NCBI GenBank assembly: GCA_003996215.1
Contig: QJPP01003485.1
Coordinates: 1 to 64,000, forward strand
Length of the DNA stretch: 64,000 nt
DNA from: Jaltomata sinuosa
Taxonomy: Eukaryota; Streptophyta; Magnoliopsida; Solanales; Solanaceae
Reading direction: 5' to 3'
Shown here: piece after piece, positions 35,820 to 49,070 of the stretch
How the letters are laid out: each line of letters starts with the position of its first letter
Position numbering within the stretch: the first letter of the stretch is position 1
Program-made: the position numbers and the translations under genes
The notes under the pieces: generated by a model
The model's database searches: none
Told to the model about the DNA's origin: nothing
Seen by the model: the letters and a program-made list of their open reading frames with translations, nothing else

Positions 35820-36226
35820 CTTTGCTTAGCTAAAGGGCAATCCCTGATCCTATAGCCTAACTGACCACACCTAAAACACCCATCATTGTCCCTAAGACAC
35901 TAACCTAGATGGAGCTTACCGCAACTACCATAATGAGTGTACCTCAAGGTCCTCGGAGCCCTATAGTGACAAGACTTAGAATCGAGGGCAGGTGTGCTAA
36001 CTGAAGATGGGGTTGGTCTGAATAACCTCTGCTTGAAAGATGACTAGTTTCATGTTCTGGTCTTCTTGTTCTTCCTCTTCCTCTTTTTTAGTTTCTCTTT
36101 CTTATTAAACTAAGCTATCATGTCTTGATCCAACATACAGATGGCTTCACAAAATTCTGCATTCGTAACCTCATAATCTGGAGCAGTCAGATTAGCATCC
36201 CTCATGGGGTTTCTTTGTAGAGACAT
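35820..36226 (-). pseudogene. B gag remnant lacking its core
   Basis: The ATG at 36226 opens a gag N-terminus (NLTAPDYEVTNAEFCEAICM) with an in-frame stop after about 38 codons. It then jumps to the C-terminal knuckle region, where CFRCGQLGYRIRDCP keeps the first two Cys but has Tyr for His. The capsid core between them is missing, exactly as in C. Confidence 0.75.
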
Positions 36227-36420
36227 TATCTGAAATGCGTACGGAACGAGATTAGAAGGGTAAATAGAGTCAAACTCTATCGCACGATAATGAACATAAA
36301 AGAAGTGAAGTTTTTTCTAATACATCTCATAGACTCCCTCTCATAAGTGTGGCGTGCTTCACACCCATGAAAGAGACTCTACTTGATGCGGCTTTCAGAC
36401 ACCCTAGGACTCTTGAACCT

Positions 36421-36434
36421 GGCTCTGATACAAA
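36421..36434 (-). promoter_or_regulatory. B primer-binding site, degenerate tRNA-Met type
   Basis: Minus strand TTTGTATCAGAGCC next to the 5' LTR; the intact form is TGGTATCAGAGCC, as in C. Confidence 0.7.
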
Positions 36435-36437
36435 GCT

Positions 36438-38998
36438 TGTCATGCCCTGAGCCTACCCCCTGGACATAACATGGGACCCAAGATCATAAGTAATCTCAAG
36501 ATAACCCTCTGGCATTAGCATGACTAAAAAAAATGAACAAAACATAATAACGGAAGCTTAACAGAATTAATGAGCAACTCAACCTATTTATATAAGTACA
36601 AAAATCTAAATACAACTGAATATCTGACTCTATGTCTAAAAGCCTCTACTACTGGAGAGTTGCTAGGACAAGCCTCCAACTAATTCTAAATATTGAAATA
36701 CTGAATACACAATCTAAATACTGAAATGAAAATAAACTCCAAGTCCTCGAATAAGGAGGACTCACCAAGCTGGCTGGATGTGCTGCTGATCTACTGGACA
36801 TGAATCTGGGGATGGGCTATAGAATCTACATCATAATAGGATGCAACACTAAGAAGTTTATGGTCAGTACTATGGAATGTACTGAGTATGTGAGATATGC
36901 ATATGGTATGATAAAATACACTTGAAGGATGTTTAAAATTGAGATCATGCATAATTCATAGTAAGACGCGCTTAAAAATATCCTTAAAGCTGAAATCATA
37001 TAGTAGTGGAAAAATCTATAATGTGATGAATCAATGCAATATCATAATCTGAATACGTATTCATATTTATAAGTCATACGTAGAAGTAAAATCTGAAAGC
37101 AAAGAGTCAATACATTTTAAACTTGAAACTGTTTTTGTGGGAGGTTCTCTAACCGACATTGACCATGTGAGCTACATGGAATCCGATGTATACGCCCCAT
37201 CAAAAGGACCAAATATGCCTTGCCATGCTATAAAGGCATAATTGTGGCATGTTCACTAAATGTGATGCCCAACTGAGGGGACTTAGAACTTATTGGGGCA
37301 CGTAGTTCTGGGACTAAGGAAACTCTCACCCCATCCAAATCGGTGCTAAATACTACTCCCAAAAAAATACGTATAGCTCATATAATACTGATGCATATCT
37401 AGATGCAGAACTAATTATAACTAATGACATATCTAATGCCAAATATGTTCATAAAGCGTATAGACATATCTGATGTCATGCAAATTCATACCATAAGTCT
37501 TAAAGTTGTGCATGTTCATAATTCAAGATACCCTTTCTTTTCTAAAATCATAATCTGAAGAATTATGCATACAATTTCATAATCAAGAGACCATGTTATC
37601 TAAACATGCCAAACTTATACTTGAAATCATGAAAATTAAAATAATCATGCTAGAATTAATACTTAACCTATGGGTTTTTAAAAATACTTACTAAACTTCA
37701 ATTGAAGCATGGGTAATAAATGTGAAATTATGAATTGAAGCTTTAAAATGAAAACCATAACTTTTTCCCAATTTGGGTAAGAACCCTAATTTAATAATAT
37801 GCTAAATCAAAGTAAAGATTTGGGGATTTGGGATTAAGGGTGAAAGGAAACTCTTAATGAACACCCACATAGCTGAACTTGAAGCTTTCTTAACTTGGGA
37901 CTTGAGGATGGAGACTTGGAGATGAATCCCTAACTTGAAGCTTGAGAGGATAAAACTCCTTTTCTTCTTTTGGAACTTGATTGAAAGAATGGGATAGAAT
38001 TTAGGGCAAGTGGGAATAAAAACCCTTCTAAATAGGCTTAAAACGACTTAGTATAGGAGTTAAAAGAGTGGGATATTACAAAAATACCCCTTGACTTAAT
38101 CTTGAAAAAACTGATAAAATGACTCGTCTTCAGGGACCATGAGTCAGTCTACGGACCGTCAAAGTAAATGATGGTCAGTCATCTGGTTCATGGTTTTAGG
38201 AACCACTTCTGGGAGTCTACTGGAAATACATTCAACGAGTCACTCTATGGTCCGTGATTCTGAATGACGCATCGTCCTGTGACTCGTGGTTTTGACTTTA
38301 GGAAATCAGGATCCTCTGACCCTCAGAATCTACGGATGGAAGGACGGGTCGTGGAATAGGTTAATCGGTCGTTAACTCACTCATGGAATTTAGAGGACTT
38401 AGTACCTCTCTCAAGGTGATTCCACGAGTTACAGGATGGATCATCGTTCAAAATGATGACCCATCAAGTCACTCGTGGAATCTAGGGAATAAAAGCTGAA
38501 TTTTGACAAAACATGAGTCACTCTATGGACTGTGGTTTTGGTCTACGGGTCATGAACCAACCATTGGTTTTGAAGATAAAATTTTTAAGGTTCAGGTAAA
38601 AACTCACGAGTCATAGTACGGACCATGGTTCAGAACCATAGTTTGTCATCCCGTCCATAGTCATTGACAGAGCTGCAATAAAATGCCTATAACATTTTAC
38701 TCTAAACTCGGATTAAATGCGCGGTTGGTGGCGTTGGAAAGAAGACTCAAAAACCTTTAATTTGGTGGGTACTAGGCAACCTAACTCTTTATATTTTAGG
38801 AGGAATGGTCTATTGAAGTTGACCCTAATTTAGTATTACATGAAAAACTTACTTGGGTGAGGTGGTTACAACTTAACTTGATGATAGGAATTTCTTATGA
38901 ACATGATTCTCATACAAAGCACTCACCAAACTAGGGAAATGATCATTACACTCATGTAAATGGTTGAGGTATTAGCTTAGAATTTTTGGGGTGTTACA
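36438..38998 (-). repeat. B right (5') LTR
   Basis: TGTCATGCCCTGAGCC to GGTGTTACA on the + strand. It pairs with the left LTR. Confidence 0.88.
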
Positions 38999-40696
38999 AC
39001 AGGTTGAAGGGAAGTCTGAGTACCTGAGATCTTAGCTAAGGAGCATGGAACACACTAAGTGTGGGGTCCAATTATGGAGTTGATGCTACTCGCTAGGCCT
39101 AGAGGCCTCAGGGAGTATTCCTAACTTTGCGTTTAAGTTATACTTTGGGGATAAAATATTGTTTTAAGTGTGGGGTGGGAATCTTTCAAATTTGTTTAGA
39201 GTGAAGTGCGCTATAGGATTTCTATTTTTATTAATTTGCAAGTTTTTGATTAAATAGAAAAAAAAATTACAAAAATATTTTATCTTTGTTTGTTTTGAGT
39301 TTTTATGTTTGGTCTGTTAAGTAGAAGCACACTTCACGCACCCCTCAGTTTTTCTTTTTTGTTCTTTTTTGGGGGGAAGCCCTTTGAACCCCGTATCCTT
39401 TTTGATTTTTAGGAGTAAATTTAAATTTTTTGTCATTAGGAATAATTAGAGATGCTCTTGCTAGATGTTATACATGATTACTTGTTTCAAGTTGGTGTTT
39501 AATTTTATGGAATGATCTGAAGAATTGAATGACTATCGTTGAGACACCTAGGCTCATTTATGTGACTCGTCTGTGAAGTTGGCTTAATGTTGAATTCTTG
39601 CTATTGCTTGGTTGAGAGTCTATAGGTAGTCATCTTGATTTGAACATGTGCCATGTGTGAGTGAGGTTTTGTTATTCCATGTTGCAATTTGGTGTCTAGA
39701 ACTTTCTCCGTGTGTGTGCAAAGTGAAATAAAGAATGTTGAGTTTAGGATATGATATAGGCATTTATTCGATAGCCATGTTTTATACCCTCTTTATCTAC
39801 CCTTTGTGCTTGACCTTAGATAGTCCCATTGAGCCTTTAGCCTATTCTTTGATAGCCTCATATATAGCTTATTCATTTTATTTCAATTGCCTGCAATTTG
39901 ATCCAAAACTTCTAAGCGCTTTAGTTAAAAAATTAAGATGTTAAGGAGTGTAAGATTGAGGAGGGAAAGTAAAGTGAAGCCCCAAGGAAATAGTTTTTGG
40001 TGTGTTGAAAAGATTTATATGTTGGTGGTAGTGAGTAATGTAATGAAAAATATAAATTTATCAAAAGAAGTGAATCATGTGTTGATAGCACGTATTCCTT
40101 GCTAAAGATGTGTATGCTAGCTTAAAACGATGGGGCAAAAACAAAAGAGAGTTGGGAAGATAATATTGGTTTAATAATAGGTTGGTTGGAGATGAGTTCA
40201 ATGTAAAGTGTGATGTATTAAAGCGCTTAGGGAAGATAGTCACTATTCTTGACCAAATAGTTCCTACCCGTCCCTTAGCCTACATTACAACGCTTAATGT
40301 CCTACTTCATCTTAAGCTTTGACATTCTGATATTAGTGGAGTACTACACTAAGGGCAAGCTTATGGTTCATCCTATATAATTTGCATAGGTGTGAGTGAA
40401 TATGGGTAACTCTCTTGTGGTGAGGGCGCATGTTTGATAATTGATAGGTGACTTATATGATATCTTTATTAAGTAATGTGCACAAGGTTGCCAACTGAGT
40501 AGAGTCAATTCTTTAGGCTAGGGAGTTGTGTAGTAGTATTCATGTGTTTCAAGTTATAACATGGAATGCCGAATGTAGAACTTGCTATTCATGTAGTCGT
40601 TGTAGTTTTAGACTGAGTGTCTTAGTGTTAATAGGAATGTTAGAGTCTTCCTTGAAGGTGATTAGCGTAAAGAGTTGTTCGAGGACAAACAAGGCT
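38999..40696 (+). other. D 3' noncoding region, downstream part
   Basis: This continues D after the B insertion. No coding sequence is recognised. Near its end is GAGGACAAACAAGGCTTTAA, a block also seen, slightly changed, before the PPT of E1. Open frames here are short and without domain character. Confidence 0.65.
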
Positions 40697-40711
40697 TTAA
40701 GTGTGGGGTGG
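40697..40711 (+). promoter_or_regulatory. D polypurine tract
   Basis: TTAAGTGTGGGGTGG directly precedes the 3' LTR start. Confidence 0.72.
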
Positions 40712-41237
40712 TAATCTTATGCGTCTTTATGCACCTAAGTGTCATTATCTACGCGCGTTGAGCTTAGTTTTGAGGATAACTTGGTGTGATATTGAGGTAT
40801 ATATTGTGCATGTGTGTATTTGGTTGCTAAAGTACATGTTTAAAGTGTTTAAGGTGCATTTGAAACAAGTCAAGAGTAAAAAAGATCAAATAGAGTTTAT
40901 ACGAGAAAACTAGCCTTGATAGCTTAAGCTATGCGTATTCTAGTGTACTTTGATAAGCTCTATTGTGTTGTATGGACTAATGTGTGTTATGAATTGTTGT
41001 AGGATACTATTGGAGGATCTATGGAAGCTAATTGAAGCCGACAAACAAGCCACAAGAAGTGGGGAATCAAGGAACAAGTGCACGAGGAGAAGAGAGAAAA
41101 AAGCGGACGAACCTTCACGTTTGGAGGGGGCTATGTGCCGCACCTCTAAAGGCTGAGGTAGAGGGTAAACCTTGCGACCCCCAAGGCTGAGGTGGAGGGT
41201 CAGACTCGCACACCCCATCATAGAGGTCCACTAGTTT
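40712..41237 (+). repeat. D 3' LTR, first part (interrupted by C)
   Basis: It aligns with 26966 onwards of the 5' LTR; the start reads TAATCTTA instead of TGATCTTA. The sequence resumes at 49071-50120. Confidence 0.85.
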
Positions 41238-43801
41238 TGTAACACCCCAAAATTCCTAAACTAATACCCGAACCTTTTCCATGAGTGTAATGATCATTTT
41301 CCTAGTGTGGTGAGTGCTTTGGATGAGAATCATGTTCATAAGAAACTCCTATTATCAAGTTAAGTCACAAGCACCTCACAAAAGTAAGTTTTCATGTAAG
41401 ACTAAATTATGTTCAACTTCAATGATTATTCCTCCTAAAATATAAACAGTTAGGTGGCCTAGTACCCACCAAATTGAAGGTTTTTGAGTCTTCTTTCCAA
41501 CGCCACTGACCGCGCATTGATCCGAGTCTGTAGTAAAAACTTATGGGCAGTTTACTGCAGTGCTGCCAGTGATGACGGATGGGAATGATGAACCGTGCTT
41601 ATGAACCACGGTCCGTATTTCGACTCGTCGTTGCTGAACTGAACCTTAAAATTTTCATCTTCAAAACCACTGGTTGGTTCACTACCCGTAGACCAAAACT
41701 ACGGTCAGTAGAGTGACCCGTGGTTTATCAAAATTCAGCTTTTCGGCCCAGTTTCCATGAATGACTTGACGGGTCATCGTGTTGAATGATGGTCCATCCT
41801 ATAACCTGTAGAATCACCTTCAGATAGGTACCAAGTCCTCTAAATTCCATGAGTGAGTTGACCACTCATCAATCTATTCCACGCCCATCCTTCCATCCAT
41901 AGTTTTTGAGGATCAGAGGATCCTTATTTTACTAAAGTCAAAACCACGAGTCACAGGATGACCCGTCGTTCGAAATCACAGACCGTAGAGTGACTCATGG
42001 AATGGATTTCCAGTAGACTCCCAGAAGTGGTTCTTGAAACCATGACTCCCTTTGATGGTCCATCCTTTTGGATGATGGACCATGGACCAACTCGTGGTCC
42101 CTGAGATAGACTTTTTTCACGTTTTTTCCAAATTTAAGTACAGGGGTATTTTTGTAATTTCCCACTCTTTTAACTCCTATACTAAGTCTTTTTAAGACTA
42201 TTTAAGAGGGTTTTATTTCCACTTGACCTAAGTTCTCTCCCATTCTTTCAATCAAATTCTAAAAGAAGAAAAAGAGTTCCATCTTCTCAAGCTTCAAGTT
42301 AGGATTTCAAGCTCCAAGTCTCAAACTCCAAGTTCAAGTCTCCTAAGTCTTCTCAAATCAAGTGGGTTAGCTTCAATCAAGGTATGTGGGTAATCAGCAA
42401 TAGGTTCCTTTCACCCTTGTGTCCATAACCTTAAATGTTTAATTTTGATTTCATGATCTTCAAATTAGGGTTCTTATCAAATTCTTATGGGTTTTGCTAA
42501 ATATGATCTTCTCATGATTTGATTATGAAATTACTATTAAATTGCATGATTTCACATGAGTTTTACATGTTGACTCTTATTTCATGATTTGAAGCTTAAC
42601 CATGGAAATTTCTACATGCATGAAAGTTGTTTTAAGCAAATTGGATTTTGATAGCATATTCCTTATGGATTTTCAAGCATGTGCATGCCTAGTTCCTATG
42701 ATTCTATGAAATTATATGTTTTATGAAAATTAAACTAGAGCCATGCAAATTTTACAAGTCATGAAGTATGCAAGTCTTTCTATGTTATGAAGTATGATGC
42801 AAGATAAGACACCCGATGTTCCATCAATGCTCATGAATCAATTTCAAAACCCTAATTCATGAGTAGTATGACGATCCGAGGTATGAAAATATTATGAACA
42901 AGTATGAACAAGTTTGGCATTTGATATGTCTTATGTATGTGAGCTCATGTCATGTATATATACATATTTTGGGAGTAGTATTTAGAACCGAGTTAAATTA
43001 GGTGATAGTACCCTTGGTCCCAGAACAACGTGCCACCGTAGGTTGCCCTTTTGAGGCTTATGATGACAGGATCATGGTATGAAATGCTTCTAACCTTGGC
43101 CAGTTAGGACAACTCTTTTAGTATGGGTGCAAGACACTGAACTCCATGTAGCTCAGCATGGTTTAATGTCGGTTAAGAGAAACTCCCGCATGCTTATTTT
43201 ACGCTATAAAGTTATATGATCTTATATTTGAAACTTAAGTTTTTTTTTCATGACTTATACTTCTTATCTTATTTTATGTTCATGTCCTTCTCTTTATGTA
43301 ATAAATCACTTTAAGCATGTTTTTCAACTGTTTTATCATGATTCATGCATCGCTGTCATACTCTGTACATTCCATAGTACTGACACATATTTTGCGCTGC
43401 ATCCTTAGATAATGCAGATTTAGGTTTCCCTTCTTAGATTCATGGCTAGAGTTCCCAGGCCACTTTCTCAGTCAGTTGTTGGTGAGTCCTCTTAGGTCGA
43501 GGGCTAGTTATGCTCTTAGTATATGTTAGCTTTTATTTCTGTACTTTGAGTTATCTAGGGTCTTGTCCTAGCAAATCTTTATGTTATGAGTAGAGGTTTT
43601 CAGACATTGAGAGTATGTGAGTCTTCGTTGGATATTGTACTTCTTTTGACTCGACTATATTTTTATGCTATTCTAGCTTTATCTATTGTGCTTCCACTTA
43701 TCTTTTGTTATGCTTGAGAATGCTATGAACAAAGGTTTGATTGGGGTGTTTGTGGTCCCAAGTCCCGTGTTACATCCAGGGGGTGACCTCGGGGAGTGAC
43801 A
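41238..43801 (+). repeat. C 5' LTR
   Basis: TGTAACACCCC to GGGGAGTGACA, followed directly by the PBS. Confidence 0.9.
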
Positions 43802-43805
43802 AATT

Positions 43806-43818
43806 TGGTATCAGAGCC
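43806..43818 (+). promoter_or_regulatory. C primer-binding site, initiator tRNA-Met type
   Basis: TGGTATCAGAGCC four bases inside the LTR, a common plant LTR-retrotransposon PBS. Confidence 0.88.
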
Positions 43819-44011
43819 TCAGGTTCAAGAGTCCCAGGGTGTCTAAAAGCCACATAAAGTAGAGTCTCTTTCATGGGTGTGAAGCGCTCCATACTTATGA
43901 GAGGGAGGGTACGAGGTGTTTTAGGAAAAACTTCACTTCTTCATGTTCACTATCATATGGTAGAGTTTGACTCTACTTACTCTTCTAATTCGTCCATACG
44001 TATTTCAGATA

Positions 44012-44434
44012 ATGTCTCCATGAAGAAACTGCACGAGGAATGCTAAATTGACTACTCCAGATCATGAGGTTACGAATGTGAAATTTTGTGAAGCCATCTG
44101 TATGTTGGCTCAAGCCATGAAAACTCAGTTGAATGAGAAAGAGAAACTAAAGAAGAGATAGAGGAAGAACAAGAAGATTGGAACATGAAACCAATCGTCT
44201 TCTCACCAAAGGTCATCTGGACCAACCCCATCTTCAGTTAGCACACCTGCCCTCAATTCTCAGTCTTGTCACAATAGGGATCCAAAGACATTGAGGTACC
44301 CTCGGTGTAGTAGTTGTGGTAAGTTTCACCTAGGTGAGTGCCTTGTTTGCACAGAGGCTTGTTTTAGGTATGGTCAGTTAGGCCATAGGATTAGGGATTG
44401 CCCCTCATCTAAGTGGAGCAACAGTGATGTTTAG
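44012..44434 (+). pseudogene. C gag remnant lacking its core
   Basis: The ATG at 44012 begins a chromovirus-type gag N-terminus (VTNVKFCEAICMLAQAMKTQ) broken by TGA at codon 4 and later stops. It runs without a capsid core into the C-terminal knuckle region: CSSCGKFHLGEC, then CFRYGQLGHRIRDCP with Tyr replacing the second Cys. The stop is at 44434. The same core deletion occurs in B, so it predates their insertions. Confidence 0.77.
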
Positions 44435-46513
44435 CTCCAAAGTCAATTCCTTTCATTGCCTAGACAGCCGGGTCAGAGCATTCCTCCAGAAGTTAAATCA
44501 GGAACGTCACTAGATTTTCTTCCTGTATGCATCCATAGTCCCCGGACCCCTATTCTTTTTTGGTTGTGAGTTGTCTTGACCTAGAACTAAGTGGGGATAA
44601 GAGGGTTGAGGCCTAGACTTTTAGGTGATGGAGGGTCTTAAACTATAGAAGGAAGTGGGTATTCATGCTGGATTCTGGAGTAGTGTATGTTCTGTTAGGG
44701 TAAAACGATTAGTTTCTTTGAGAGGTTGGTGAGAGGTCTATAGACTTAGGAGAGTAGCATGAACCTAAAGGGAGATAGTGAAATGTAGAATCAGCAAGAT
44801 TTTAGAGACTCAGGTAGTGATGCTTTTGGGTGTTAGAACAAAGTGGATAGGGGAGGCAGCAGCTTATTTTCATCCTAGCGTCCGAAGTATACTTCTGCAT
44901 TATGATACCTTTTGCATGCCTTGTGTGTTAGCGTCATGGTCCAATTTTAGATTCACGCTCATGTTCGGATTCTAGAATGGAAAGTGATTACTTCAGACAA
45001 TGATTCTACTCTTATCCTGTGATTCTATAAATTCCAGCTTTATGCCATGAGTTGGTCATCTATGTAAACTCATGTCACTAAATATGCTCGATTCTATTCA
45101 CTCAGTTCATTTTTCAGACATGCCTTTATGGCTCATCAAATCATGTTACATTACGTATATGCTCCGACCTGATTCTTGAGATGGTTTGCGCTTATGATTT
45201 CCTTGCTCGAAAAGACCTTGACCTTTGCCTTTGATGATGAGGGATGGTGATCCCTACCATTCGTGCCTTATTTGCCCAGTATGTAAAATACTCATGTTTA
45301 TTGCGCTAAACTCCCCAAGCCTCACCTTGAGTGCCTAGATCACGCTAAGTGTAAGTCTAGATCAATCTGTAATCCTTCATTCGTGATGCTCCTGCTCCTG
45401 CTCTTTTCTTTCAATAATTCTGGTTTATGTTGTTATAAGTGTTAGGGGAGAAGGCCTTCTAGTAGCCTAGCTGGGAGGTAGCAAATTTCTTTTCCTTGTT
45501 AGTGTACTGGTCCCACCTTGACTTTTAGGTGTCGGTGAATTGTGAGGCAAAGATTATTCATGCGAAATAGTTAGATAAGGAATTTTAGGATGTCCCTCTA
45601 TAGAAGTTCTTGAATCTGCGAATCCTAATTATGATAAGGAATATGTGAGAAGCCTTAAATAGGGTAAGCTACCAAACCATAAGGTGACTATAATTATAAG
45701 CTTGAATATCGTGATGGGATACATGTGGATATCTGTTTTGCACAACTAGTGACCCTTTGGTTGGAATCCCTAGGTTAGTTGGCTGTTGTGATACGAGGGG
45801 ATGCTATCCTTAGAAGGTGTTCCTGAAGCAAAAGATCTGGTTGATATAGGTTTGAACATGGAGAATCGAGTAGTTAGACTCAGACCTTAGTACCTTTATG
45901 TACGCTTCTGAGGTTGGTAGTTGCAAATGGTAGGAGTGGTATTCAAAAGAGAATAGTTTTCCCGTATATCTACTTCTCTCATTTTGGTGTCACTTTCGGT
46001 TAACTGCGGTTTCTAGAGTATGTTTGTTCTTTATAAGTTTTAGCTGAGTTCCTACTCTCATCCCAGACCAGTTATTATGTTGGATATCAAATTCCTGTCC
46101 TATTGGTCATTTTTACATTCACAGCATGTATACCTGTCTCATGAAAGCAATTCAGTTTTTATTTCAATCTGAAGTCAGTTACCACGATAGTACTTCAGAT
46201 TTTGCAACTCAGTTGAAGGAGCTACTTGGGAAGCAAAATCATCCATGAAGGCCAAGTATCCTCACCCTCCCCCTTCCGATCTGATTCCAACTTGAGGTAG
46301 TAGTTCCATCCTTAGTATGTCCTTCCTAATCTATTACGTCAGTTTCCCTAACGATCCTAACATGTATTCATATTTTCGAAGTTTATTAAGCCATGTTTTA
46401 AGTTCAAAAGTTCAATTTTATGTTGATTCTTCAGTTTTCATGTTTAGTTTTTGTTGGGCTATTTCTTCTCTAGAGTTCCCTTGCTTAGTCTTCATTTGAG
46501 GACGAATGATCCT
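44435..46513 (+). other. C internal region, noncoding
   Basis: About 2.1 kb without recognisable protease, RT, RNase H or integrase. The last 1.1 kb is shared with A and, reversed, with B. Confidence 0.65.
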
Positions 46514-46526
46514 AAGGGGGAGATAT
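46514..46526 (+). promoter_or_regulatory. C polypurine tract
   Basis: AAGGGGGAGATAT abuts the 3' LTR. Confidence 0.82.
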
Positions 46527-49070
46527 TGTAACACCCCAAAAATCCTATACTAATACCCAAACCTTTTCCATGAGTGTAATGATCATTTCCTAGTGTGGTG
46601 AGTGCTTTGGAAGAAAATCATGTTCATAAGAAATTCCTATTATCAAGTTAAGTCACAAGCACCTCACCAAAGTAAGTTTTCATGTAAGACTAGGGTCAAC
46701 TTCAATCGATCGTTCCTTCTAAAATATAAAGATTTAGGTTGCCTAGTACCCACCAAATTAAAGGTTTTTTAGTCTTCTTTCCAACACCACCAACCGCGCA
46801 TTAATAGGAGTTCGAAGTAAAATGTTATGGGCAGTTTACTGCAGTGCTGCCAGTGATGACAGATGGGAATGACGAACCGTGGTTCTGAACCACGGTCCGT
46901 ACTTCGTCTCGTCGTTGCTGAAATGAACCTTAAATTTTTTATCTTCAATACCACTGGTTGGTTCACGACCCGTAGACCAAAACCACAGTCAGTAGAGTAA
47001 CCCGTGGTTTATCAAAATTCAGCTTTTTGGCCCGGTTTCCACGAATGACTTGATGAGTCATCGTGTTGAAGGATGGTCCATCCTATAACCCGTAGAATCA
47101 CCTTCAGAGAGGTACCAAGTCCTATAAATTCCATGAGTGGGTTGACAACTCATCAACCTATTCCATTCCCCATCCTTCCATCGATAGTTTCTGAGGATCA
47201 AAGGATCCTTATTTTCCTAAAGTCAAAACCACGAGTCATAGGACGGCCCATCGTTTGGAATCACGGACCGTAGAGTGACTCATGGAATAGATTTCCAGTA
47301 GACTCCCAGAAGTGGTTCTTGAAAACACGACTCCCTTTGACGGTCTGTCCTTTTGGATGACGGACCATGGACCAACTCCTGGTCCCTGAGATCGACTTTT
47401 TTCCAGCTTTTTCCAAGTTTAAGTCCAGGGGTATTTTTGTAATTTGCCACTCTTTTAACTCCTATACTAAGTCATTTTAAGCCTATTTAAGAGGGTTTTT
47501 ATTTCCACTTGACCTAAGTTTTCTCCCATTCTTTCAATCAACTTCTAAAAGAAGAAAAACAGTTCCATCTTCTCAAGCTTCAAGTTAGGGTTTCAAGCTC
47601 CAAGTCTCAAACTCCAAGTTCAAGTCTCCTAAGTCTTTTCAAATCAAGTGGGTTCACTTCAATCAAGGTATGTGGGTAATTAACAATGGGTTCCTTTCAC
47701 CGTTGTGTCCAAAACCCTAAATCTTTCATTTTGATTTCATGATCTTCAAATTAGGGTTCTTATCAAATTCTTACGGATTTTGCTAAATATGACCTTCTCA
47801 TGATTTGATTATGAAATTACTATTAAATTGCATTATTTCACATGGGTTTTTACATGTTGACTCTTATTTCATGAATTGAAGCTTAACCATGGAAATTTTT
47901 ACATGCATGAAAGTTGTTTTAAGCAAATTGTATTTTTATAGCATATTCCTTATGGATTTTCAAACACATGCATGCCTAGTTCCTATGATTCTATGAAAGT
48001 ATATGTTTTATGAAAATTGAACTAGAGCCATGCAAATTTTACAAGTGAAAAAGTATGCAAGCATTTCCATGTTATGAAGTATGATGCAAGATAAGTCACC
48101 TGATGTTCCATTACTGCTCATGAATCGATTTCAAAACCCTAATTCATGAGTAGTATGACGATCCGGGGTATGAAAATATTATGAACAAGTATGAACAAGT
48201 TTGGCATTTGATATGTCTTATGTATGTGAGCTCATGTCCTGTATATATATATTTGTTTTGGGAGTAGTATTTAGCACTGAGTTAGACCATATGAGATTAC
48301 CCTTGGTCCCAAAACTACGTGCCACCATAGGTTGCCCTTTTGAGGCTTATGGTGATAGGATCCTGGTATGAAATAGTTCTAACTTTGTCCGGTTAGGACA
48401 ACTCTTTCAGTATGGGTGCAAGATACTGAACTCCATGTAGCTCAGCATAGTTTAATGTCAGTTAAGAGAAACTCCCGCATAATTATTTTACGCTATAAAG
48501 TTATATGATCTTATATATGAAACTTAAGTTTTTTTTTTCATGACTTATGCTTCTTATCTTATTATATGTTCATGTCCTTCTCTTTATGTTATAAATCACT
48601 TTAAGCATGTTTTTCAACTGTTTTATCATGATTCATGCATCGCTCTCATACTCAGTACATTCCATAGTACTGACGTATATTTTGCGCTACATCCTTTTAT
48701 GATGCAGATTCAGGTGTCCCTTCTCAGAGTCGTGGCTAGAGTTCTCAGGCCACTTTCATAGTCAGCTGTTGGTGATTCCTCTTAGGTAGAGGGCTAGTTA
48801 TGCTCTTGGTTTATGTTACTTTTTATTTCCATACTTTGATTTATCTAGGGTCTTGTCCTAGAAACTCTTTATGTTATGAGTAAAGGTTTTCAGACATAGG
48901 CAGTATGTGAGTCTTTGTTGGATGTTGTACTTCTTTTGACTCGACTATCTATTTATGTGCTTTCGCTTATCTTTTGTTATGTTTGAGAATGCTATGACCA
49001 AAGGTTAGCCTGGGGAACTTGTGGTACCAAGTCCCATGTGACATCCAGGGGGTGACCTCAAGGCATGACA
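46527..49070 (+). repeat. C 3' LTR
   Basis: TGTAACACCCCAAAAATCC to AAGGCATGACA. It pairs with 41238-43801. Confidence 0.9.

Larger units (their letters stand above)
31273..38998 (-). mobile_element. B: gypsy-like gag-only element inserted in D 3' region
   Basis: LTRs 31273-33841 (2569 bp) and 36438-38998 (2561 bp) flank 2.6 kb that holds a degenerate tRNA-Met PBS, a short deleted gag and a PPT, but no pol. The LTRs differ by about 13% by eye, making this the oldest of the paired copies, although it must be younger than D's insertion. Flanks aaaag and acagg match at 3 of 5 bases. Confidence 0.83.
41238..49070 (+). mobile_element. C: gypsy-like gag-only element inserted in D 3' LTR
   Basis: LTRs 41238-43801 (2564 bp) and 46527-49070 (2544 bp) flank a 2.7 kb internal region with an intact tRNA-Met PBS, a core-less gag remnant and a PPT, but no pol. 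The LTRs differ by about 8-9% by eye, younger than B. Flanks agttt (41233-41237) and tgttt (49071-49075) agree at 4 of 5, a plausible aged target duplication. Confidence 0.87.

Noticed and set aside
39735..39944. 69-codon hydrophobic frame in the D 3' region as a possible extra protein
   Set aside because: No known motif, a single copy and low-complexity residues; not supportable.
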